NCBI GenBank assembly: GCA_947085255.1
Contig: CAMTVQ010000005.1
Location: 186,001 to 250,000, forward strand
DNA from: CAMTVQ01 sp947085255
Lineage (GTDB): Bacteria > Bacteroidota > Bacteroidia > Sphingobacteriales > Sphingobacteriaceae
Length of the DNA: 64,000 bases
Reading direction: 5' to 3'
Position numbers and translations under genes: made by a program. Below, in pieces: positions 58,789 through 64,000 of this stretch (position 1 is its first letter; each line of letters starts with the position of its first letter). The notes below the pieces were generated by a model that did not search any database, was not told where the DNA came from, and saw only the letters and a list, made by a program, of their open reading frames with translations.

Positions 58789-60645
58789 TTACTTCATCAA
58801 CGCATCCAGTGTTTGTGTAGCTACATAATGATAGTTGGGTCGGGCTAGTGCGTAAATACGCTTTGCCATTATTTTGCCATCTTCTGTTTTTAGCATTTCC
58901 TTATACAAAGGGGTAAGAAACTTTCTTCTTCCTACGTTTACCAAAAAGGTTTCCATAGCTGGATACGCAGGCTGGTAATTGGTTTTTATAGCATTCAAAA
59001 ACCACACATCGGCTATTTCTGCGTTGCCTGTTTGGGTAAACTTAAATGCTTTGTCCAAAGCAGTCATCTGGGCGGTATTTATGCTCGGTAAGCCGTTTAA
59101 AAAACGTAGCCACTCATGCGTGCTCCATGTGCTAGTCGATAATTTTTCGGGAGCAGTGCCTGCAATAAATTGTTGCAAGGCAATATCTACCTTTTCAAAA
59201 CGTGCCGATTTAAATGCATAACAATTAGCTGGAATACCAGGTTGGTACACCCACTCTTCAATATTTATTTTTTTAGCAAGGGCGCTATCTCCTTTTATCA
59301 AGTCTGTTTGATACTCTTCTAAAAAAGCTTCGGTAGTAGTGGTGCCAAAGGCATGTGTGGTAAAATAGTTTTTTAAAAATGTGTCAAACCGCTCGCGGCC
59401 AACAGCCTCTTCAATGGTACGTAGTAAGCAAAAGCCTTTTTCGTAGGCTATATCCGATACACCGTCGTCGGGGTTGCGGGCTGTTAGGTCTAATTTAAGC
59501 TTCGTATCTGCATTGGTAGCACCCATTTCATTTACAGTTGCAACCAAATCCTGGTACCCTAGTACGGCTAACATATCGGCATACTCTTTACCTTCAATGG
59601 CTTCCATAATGCGGCGCTCAAAATACACGGTAAAGCCTTCGTTAAGCCAAAAGTCATTCCAGTTGGCATTGGTTACCAAGTTGCCACTCCAGCTATGCGC
59701 CAGTTCGTGTGCAATTAAACTTACCAAAGATCTATCACCAGCTAAAATAGTAGGTGTGGCAAAGGTGAGTACAGGATTTTCCATTCCACCAAAAGGGAAG
59801 CTCGGTGGTAATACCAGCACATCATAGCGTCCCCAAGCGTATTTTCCATATAAATTACTTGCGGCAGCTACCATTTTTGGCATATCTATAAATTCAGCTT
59901 TTGCTTTTTCGAGCATGCTGGGCTCAGCATATACACCAGTTTCCCCACCCAAATCTGCAAAAGTGATATCGCCAACAGCTAATGCCATAAGGTAAGATGA
60001 AATAGGCTTTTTCTGGCTAAATTGGTATATGCCAGTTGTGTTTTTAGTTGTCGGATTGGTAGCACTCATTACCGCCAATAATTCTTTAGGTACCGTAATA
60101 GTTGCATCATAGGTAAAGCGTATCCCTGGGCTATCTTGACAAGGTATCCAGGTGCGTGCCAAAATAGCTTGCGATTGGGTGAATAAAAACGGATGAACTT
60201 TACCTGCAGTTTGTTGTGGATTGAGCCATTGAAGTGCAGCTGCATCCGTTGCTGTTGTGTAATAAATGCGTATGTTTTTGGTTGTTGGGGTAATGGTAAT
60301 AGTAAGTGGTTGCCCTAAAAAGTCGGCTGCTTTACCCAAAGTAAACGCCGCTTCTTGCTCATTATCTAGCACTACTTTTTCTATTACTAATCCATTTGCA
60401 TCCAATACTAAGGTGCTCGAATTGGTTTTATTGGTAATGTCCCATTGTGCGGTACCAGATACTGTTTTTTTAGTAAAGTCTACACCTAAATTTAAGGTTA
60501 AGTGATTTACGATTACATCGTTGCTATTGGCAAATGAGTGGATGTCTTGCTGCATATTTTCTTCGCTGCTTATTGTTTTTTTGCCGGTGCAAGCACATAT
60601 AAATAGGGTGCAAGCTGTAATTATGGGTAATAAATTAGTGCGCAT
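58789..60645 (-). CDS. M1 family aminopeptidase, leukotriene A4 hydrolase-like, lipoprotein
   Basis: A 618-residue zinc aminopeptidase. Lipobox cysteine C19 (LFICAC). N-terminal beta domain (about 35-220), catalytic domain with the substrate motif FGGMENPVLTF and zinc site HELAHSW (H313, E314, H317) plus E in WLNEGFTVYFE, and a C-terminal helical domain (about 480-618) like LTA4H. It trims N-terminal residues from peptides. In Bacteroidota this protein is usually periplasmic. Confidence 0.93.
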   Translation of the reverse strand: MRTNLLPIITACTLFICACTGKKTISSEENMQQDIHSFANSNDVIVNHLTLNLGVDFTKKTVSGTAQWDITNKTNSSTLVLDANGLVIEKVVLDNEQEAAFTLGKAADFLGQPLTITITPTTKNIRIYYTTATDAAALQWLNPQQTAGKVHPFLFTQSQAILARTWIPCQDSPGIRFTYDATITVPKELLAVMSATNPTTKNTTGIYQFSQKKPISSYLMALAVGDITFADLGGETGVYAEPSMLEKAKAEFIDMPKMVAAASNLYGKYAWGRYDVLVLPPSFPFGGMENPVLTFATPTILAGDRSLVSLIAHELAHSWSGNLVTNANWNDFWLNEGFTVYFERRIMEAIEGKEYADMLAVLGYQDLVATVNEMGATNADTKLKLDLTARNPDDGVSDIAYEKGFCLLRTIEEAVGRERFDTFLKNYFTTHAFGTTTTEAFLEEYQTDLIKGDSALAKKINIEEWVYQPGIPANCYAFKSARFEKVDIALQQFIAGTAPEKLSTSTWSTHEWLRFLNGLPSINTAQMTALDKAFKFTQTGNAEIADVWFLNAIKTNYQPAYPAMETFLVNVGRRKFLTPLYKEMLKTEDGKIMAKRIYALARPNYHYVATQTLDALMK

Positions 60646-60733
60646 GAGGCGATTGCTTTTCTTTTTGACACCTAATGTAACATAAAATATTTTTAATTTA
60701 CATATCTTCGATTTTTACCATTTACCACCTCGT

Positions 60734-61222
60734 ATGATTAAACGGATAACAGCTTTTTGTCTGTGTATAAGCAGTGCACTCGTATTGAGCGGCTGCTGCA
60801 ATGATCAAATTAAGGATAGCAACGCGGTGTATCTACAAATCTATGATAGCCTCGGTCGTACAGGATCAAATGTTTCGGGTTATACCGAATTTAAAGTACT
60901 TGAAGAAGGGGATGTGCTGCATCCCTTATTTATCACCACAGAGAATGTCGAATTCTTTGGTCCCGATAATTATTTGTTGGTATTACCTATTTATGCAAAT
61001 GCAGCACAAAATACATTTGTATTATACCATCCTACAGCGGGTAATGATACAGTAGTGGTCAATAAATTTAATGCACGAGCTATACGTGAAGATGGGTCAT
61101 GTGGGTTTCAGATAGAAATAGATGAGCCCCAATTAGCAAAGCATACTTTTGATAGTAGTAGTGTTGCTAAATTTAATGCTAAAGAGAATTATCTTATTCT
61201 TAACATGTATAACAGCAAATGA
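60734..61222 (+). CDS. Lipoprotein of unknown function
   Basis: A 162-residue lipoprotein (lipobox C21 in LVLSGC, followed by a second cysteine C22). The rest is beta-rich with a jelly-roll-like look: SNAVYLQIYDSLGRTG, YTEFKVLEEGDVLHPLFITTENVEFFGPDNYLLVLPIYANAAQNTFVLYH. It is followed by an outer-membrane barrel-like gene 97 bases downstream. A -7-like TATCTTCG is at 60703-60710. Not recognised as a named family with confidence. Confidence 0.6.
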   Translation: MIKRITAFCLCISSALVLSGCCNDQIKDSNAVYLQIYDSLGRTGSNVSGYTEFKVLEEGDVLHPLFITTENVEFFGPDNYLLVLPIYANAAQNTFVLYHPTAGNDTVVVNKFNARAIREDGSCGFQIEIDEPQLAKHTFDSSSVAKFNAKENYLILNMYNSK

Positions 61223-61318
61223 TAAGCGGATGAAACAGTCATGTATAATCTTGCACAAACTGCGACGAAAATGTGTGAGACTGTTCCATGTGGCCATTTA
61301 AAAACAGATTATTTTCAC

Positions 61319-61921
61319 ATGAAAAACTACCTTTTTATAGCCCTTTTTATATATGTAACAACTGCGGCTGCACAAGTAAAGCAAGTCGTATCTATAAATA
61401 CATTCGCACTTACCCGTAGCACCATTGAGATGCAATACCAACGCCGTATTTATAAAGGAATATGGGGTGGGGGTATAGTAGGATATGCAATAGGCACTGA
61501 CAGACGCAGATCATCGATTGAGAACTTAGCATTTTTTAATCAGCGCGGACCTATAGTGGGCGGCTGTATTTCGGGTACAGTAACCGATAGAAAGAATAGA
61601 GAAGCGGCATATGTGCAGGTAAATGTAGTGTACACCGCATTTAAGCACGAAAACAAGGTAGAGATTCCTAACTATTACGGCACATACAAAAGTACGTTAA
61701 CTACCTCTGCAAGTGCGTATGGCATTAATGCGGCTTTAGGTACGTATATATATTTAAGTGATCGGCTAAGTATTAGTCCGGAGTTGCGAATTGGCACAGC
61801 TCGTGTAAACTTTGACAACGAAAAGCAAGATGTTGGCAGAGTACCCTATTTTGGTAGATATAAAAACATAAATGAGCGGGTATATGCTCAACTTGGGTTG
61901 TTAATGGGCTACTATTTTTAA
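61319..61921 (+). CDS. Putative outer-membrane beta-barrel protein
   Basis: A 200-residue exported protein. ATG 61319 gives a signal peptide (MKNYLFIALFIYVTTAAAQ); the longer frame from 61241 puts 26 non-signal residues in front. Strands with alternating residues: FALTRSTIEMQYQRRIYKGIWGGGIVGYAIG, EAAYVQVNVVYTAFKHENK, ASAYGINAALGTYIYLSDRLSISPELRIGTARV and a last strand RVYAQLGLLMGYYF that ends in an aromatic residue, typical of outer-membrane barrels. It is near the lipoprotein gene at 60.7 kb. Confidence 0.62.
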   Translation: MKNYLFIALFIYVTTAAAQVKQVVSINTFALTRSTIEMQYQRRIYKGIWGGGIVGYAIGTDRRRSSIENLAFFNQRGPIVGGCISGTVTDRKNREAAYVQVNVVYTAFKHENKVEIPNYYGTYKSTLTTSASAYGINAALGTYIYLSDRLSISPELRIGTARVNFDNEKQDVGRVPYFGRYKNINERVYAQLGLLMGYYF

Positions 61922-61962
61922 AAAAGAGTTACCACATCTATATATCTATTACTAAATAGTGT

Positions 61963-63195
61963 CTACGCCAAAATACGAACAGGATCTTCCAGTAATCCTT
62001 TAAGAGTTTGCAAAAATGCAGATCCTAATGCTCCATCTACTACGCGGTGGTCGCATGAAAGAGTTACTTTCATTATATTTCCAGGTACCACTTGTCCGTT
62101 TTTAACTACTGGTACTTGACTAATGCCGCCAATTGCCAATATGCACGAATCAGGTGGATTAATAATAGCAGTGAACTCTTCAATGCCAAACATGCCTAAG
62201 TTAGAAATGGTAAAGGTATTTCCTTCCCAGTCGCTAGGTTGTAGCTTTTTGTCTTTTGCTTTTTGTGCGTAGTCTTTTACTTCAGCTGAAATTTGTGATA
62301 GTGATTTACCATCAGCAAAACGTAACACAGGTACTAGTAAGCCTTCCTCTACAGCAACAGCAACACCAATATGTACATGATGATTGTAACGAATTTTATC
62401 GCCCAACCATGATGAATTTACTTTTGGATGTTGGCGAAGGGCTACAGCCACCGCTTTAATTACCAAATCGTTGAAAGATACTTTGGTAGGAGCAAAGTCA
62501 TTGATGCTTTTACGTGCCTCAATAGCCTTATCCATATCAATACTCATGGTAAGGTAAAAATGCGGTGCTGTAAATTTGCTTTCGGCTAAACGTTTAGCAA
62601 TGGTTTTGCGCATTTGCGAAACTGGTACTTCTTCAAAACTCTCTGTTCCAGTTATTAGTTGTCGGTTACCAGTTGCTAGTTGTTTATTATTACTTGATGA
62701 AGTAGCCTCTAAATCTTTTTTTACAATACGACCGTTTTCTGCACTTCCTTGTACACCAGCTAAATCAATGCCTTTTTCTTGAGCAATGCGTTTAGCTAAT
62801 GGAGATACTTTTAGTCGAGAGTCCTGAGTCTGGAGTCCTGATTTTGGAGTAGATGCAGGTGCAGCATTATTTGCTACAGCTTGTGTTGGCTCTTCTTTTT
62901 TAGTTTTTACTTCTTCCTTTTTGCTCGACTCTGTAAGTAAGTGCTTGTAATCTTCCCCCTCGTTACCCAAAATGGCAATAATCGTATCTACTGGTACTGC
63001 TTTCCCTTCTTCAATACCTACATAAAGTAGTGTACCTTCCTGAAAAGATTCAAAGTCCATCGTTGCCTTGTCGGTTTCTACCTCTGCAACAACATCACCT
63101 GATTTAATTTTATCACCTACTTTTTTATGCCATTTAGCCAATACCCCTTCAGTCATGGTATCGCTCATTTTGGGCATTCTTACTACTTCAGCCAT
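61963..63195 (-). CDS. pdhC: Dihydrolipoyllysine-residue acetyltransferase (E2 of pyruvate dehydrogenase)
   Basis: A 410-residue E2 subunit. Lipoyl domain 1-80 with lipoate lysine K43 in ETDKATMDFES. Peripheral subunit-binding domain about 129-163 (VSPLAKRIAQEKGIDLAGVQGSAENGRIVKKDLEA). Catalytic domain about 185-410 with H383 and D387 in SCDHRVVDGA. The two linkers contain odd word-repeat peptides: SGLQTQDSRLK (119-129) and NNKQLATGNRQLITGTE (169-185). They fall exactly in the flexible linkers and do not break the fold. It lies downstream of pdhA with 90 bases between. Confidence 0.95.
   Translation of the reverse strand: MAEVVRMPKMSDTMTEGVLAKWHKKVGDKIKSGDVVAEVETDKATMDFESFQEGTLLYVGIEEGKAVPVDTIIAILGNEGEDYKHLLTESSKKEEVKTKKEEPTQAVANNAAPASTPKSGLQTQDSRLKVSPLAKRIAQEKGIDLAGVQGSAENGRIVKKDLEATSSSNNKQLATGNRQLITGTESFEEVPVSQMRKTIAKRLAESKFTAPHFYLTMSIDMDKAIEARKSINDFAPTKVSFNDLVIKAVAVALRQHPKVNSSWLGDKIRYNHHVHIGVAVAVEEGLLVPVLRFADGKSLSQISAEVKDYAQKAKDKKLQPSDWEGNTFTISNLGMFGIEEFTAIINPPDSCILAIGGISQVPVVKNGQVVPGNIMKVTLSCDHRVVDGALGSAFLQTLKGLLEDPVRILA
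62648..62683. repeat. 21-bp period word-repeat inside pdhC (second linker)
   Basis: CCAGTTATTAGTTGT and CCAGTTGCTAGTTGT, 21 bases apart, 13 of 15 bases identical. Read in the pdhC frame it gives KQLATGNRQLITG. Confidence 0.7.
62813..62841. repeat. Word-repeat inside pdhC (first linker)
   Basis: GAGTCCTGA occurs twice, 14 bases apart (62819-62827 and 62833-62841), with a GTCTG spacer; a related AGTCGAG lies just before. It encodes SGLQTQDSRLK in the pdhC frame. Confidence 0.65.
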
Positions 63196-63202
63196 CTTTT
63201 TT

Positions 63203-63285
63203 TAATTTGGTAATTTGTTAATTCGCTAATTACGCCATTAACAAGTCTAATATCTAAATACTAACGTCTAACTACTAGTGACTAA
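63203..63285. repeat. Two word-repeat blocks between pdhA and pdhC
   Basis: Block 1: four imperfect 8-bp units, TAATTTGG-TAATTTGT-TAATTCGC-TAATTACG (63203-63234). Block 2: degenerate TCTAA/ACTAA words (about 63244-63285) such as AGTCTAATATCTAAATACTA. They fill nearly the whole 90-bp gap between the two pdh genes. Confidence 0.65.
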
Positions 63286-64000
63286 TTACTCTATAATGTA
63301 CGGGTAATCCTTCTGCACATATACATCTTCGTACAATTCATGTGCTTCTGGGTAAGGAGATTCTTCGGCAAAAACTACCGATGCTTCTACTATATCTTTT
63401 ACTTTTTGATTGATGCTATCTATCCATGCTTGGTCGGCATATTTTTTCTCTAAAATAGTAGCCAATACTTGTTCAATAGGGTCTTTTGCTTTGTATGCTT
63501 CTACCTCTTCTTTTGTACGGTATTTTGCAGGATCGCTCATCGAGTGTCCTTTAAAACGGTAGGTGCGTATTTCTAAGAAAGAAGGTCCTTTGCCTTTACG
63601 AGCATGTTGTACTGCTTTATCCATGGCTTTGTGTACATCTTCGCAACTCATGCCATCTACAGCTTCGCTTGGCATATCAAATCCTAACCCAATTTTGTAG
63701 ATATCCGACATGTTGGTGGTGCGTGCTACTGATGTTCCCATGGCGTATCCATTGTTTTCGCACACAAAAATCACAGGAATTTTCCACAGCATAGCCATGT
63801 TAAACGTTTCATTTAGTGCTCCTTGACGAACTGCTCCATCACCCATATAGCATACACACACATTATCAGTACCCTTGTATTGTTCGGCAAAGGCAATGCC
63901 AGCGCCTAGTGGAATTTGACCACCTACAATGCCATGTCCACCGTAAAAATTATGTTCAGCAGAAAACATGTGCATCGAACCACCTTTGCCTTTAGAGCAA
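63286..64000 (-). CDS. pdhA: Pyruvate dehydrogenase E1 alpha subunit (N terminus outside the window)
   Basis: The C-terminal 238 residues of the thiamine-diphosphate-dependent E1 alpha subunit. The frame is open to the right edge (first full codon 63999-63997, CSKGKGGSMHMFSAEHNFYGG), so the apparent ATG at 63975 is internal. Visible: the GKGGSMHMF substrate/phosphorylation-loop region, GHGIVGGQIPLGAGIAFAEQYK, the TPP motif GDGAVRQGALNETFNMAMLWKIPVIFVCENNGYAMGT, and the RTYRFKGHSMSDPAKYRT loop. Together with pdhC it forms the pyruvate dehydrogenase complex; the E1 beta gene is not in the window. Confidence 0.95.
   Translation of the reverse strand, partial: CSKGKGGSMHMFSAEHNFYGGHGIVGGQIPLGAGIAFAEQYKGTDNVCVCYMGDGAVRQGALNETFNMAMLWKIPVIFVCENNGYAMGTSVARTTNMSDIYKIGLGFDMPSEAVDGMSCEDVHKAMDKAVQHARKGKGPSFLEIRTYRFKGHSMSDPAKYRTKEEVEAYKAKDPIEQVLATILEKKYADQAWIDSINQKVKDIVEASVVFAEESPYPEAHELYEDVYVQKDYPYIIE

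Noticed and set aside
1..64000. CRISPR, prophage, insertion sequence, tRNA or rRNA genes
   Set aside because: No repeat-spacer array, integrase, transposase, phage structural gene, tRNA cloverleaf or rRNA sequence was recognised on reading the window.

Overview
The window is a chromosomal segment of a Bacteroidota bacterium, most likely from the Chitinophagales/Sphingobacteriales side of the phylum (inference). The evidence is: type IX secretion (T9SS) C-terminal sorting domains on three proteins, a bacillithiol gene (bshA), an 1101-residue SecA, a GldL-like membrane protein, DUF5777/DUF4932/DUF3332-type families, several TAnnTTTG (-7) promoter elements, and few Shine-Dalgarno sites. No tRNA, rRNA, CRISPR array, prophage or intact insertion sequence was seen. 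Coding density is high.

Layout. 1-8.4 kb: the end of clpC, a convergent minus-strand cluster kbl-pheS-(Rieske-like lipoprotein)-tetR, and a divergent pair of M16-type proteins that both lack the zinc motif. 8.4-18.2 kb: a ParE/RelE-type toxin-antitoxin pair, trhO, a DoxX-like protein, a sulfatase-modifying-factor-like protein, bshA, a T9SS M28 peptidase, a Na+/solute symporter and an ABC-F ATPase. 18.2-22.4 kb: the translation cluster rplM-rpsI-rpsB-tsf-pyrH-frr, with conspicuous hairpins between genes. 22.4-36.3 kb: M42 peptidase/bile-acid-type transporter/SprT operon, a T9SS protein, DUF5777 barrel plus cytochrome-like lipoprotein, an operon of deacetylase-like protein-upp-yjjG-type nucleotidase-DinB, a 33-codon membrane ORF, a THUMP-like methyltransferase, an acyl-CoA carboxylase beta subunit and two envelope proteins. 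36.3-49.3 kb: large PIG-L protein, aldose epimerase, exported MsrA, T9SS protein, secA operon and katG. 49.3-64 kb: purD, DinB, M13 peptidase, GldL-like protein, RsmI-like methylase, DUF3332 lipoprotein, AsmA-like protein, a 784-bp gene-poor gap, M1 aminopeptidase, two envelope proteins, and pdhC-pdhA running off the right edge.

Most of the window is housekeeping and envelope biology. I did not find a convincing new defence or biosynthetic system. The most unusual signal is a set of short, self-similar repeats that sit in frame inside two genes expected to be essential or central (pheS and pdhC) and also between genes. Other points of interest are degenerate versions of well-known folds (M16 without HxxEH, Rieske without its histidine ligands, a cytochrome-like protein with a stretched CxxCH), possible leaderless promoters at purD and upp, and long perfect inverted repeats at 46.9 kb and 58.7 kb.
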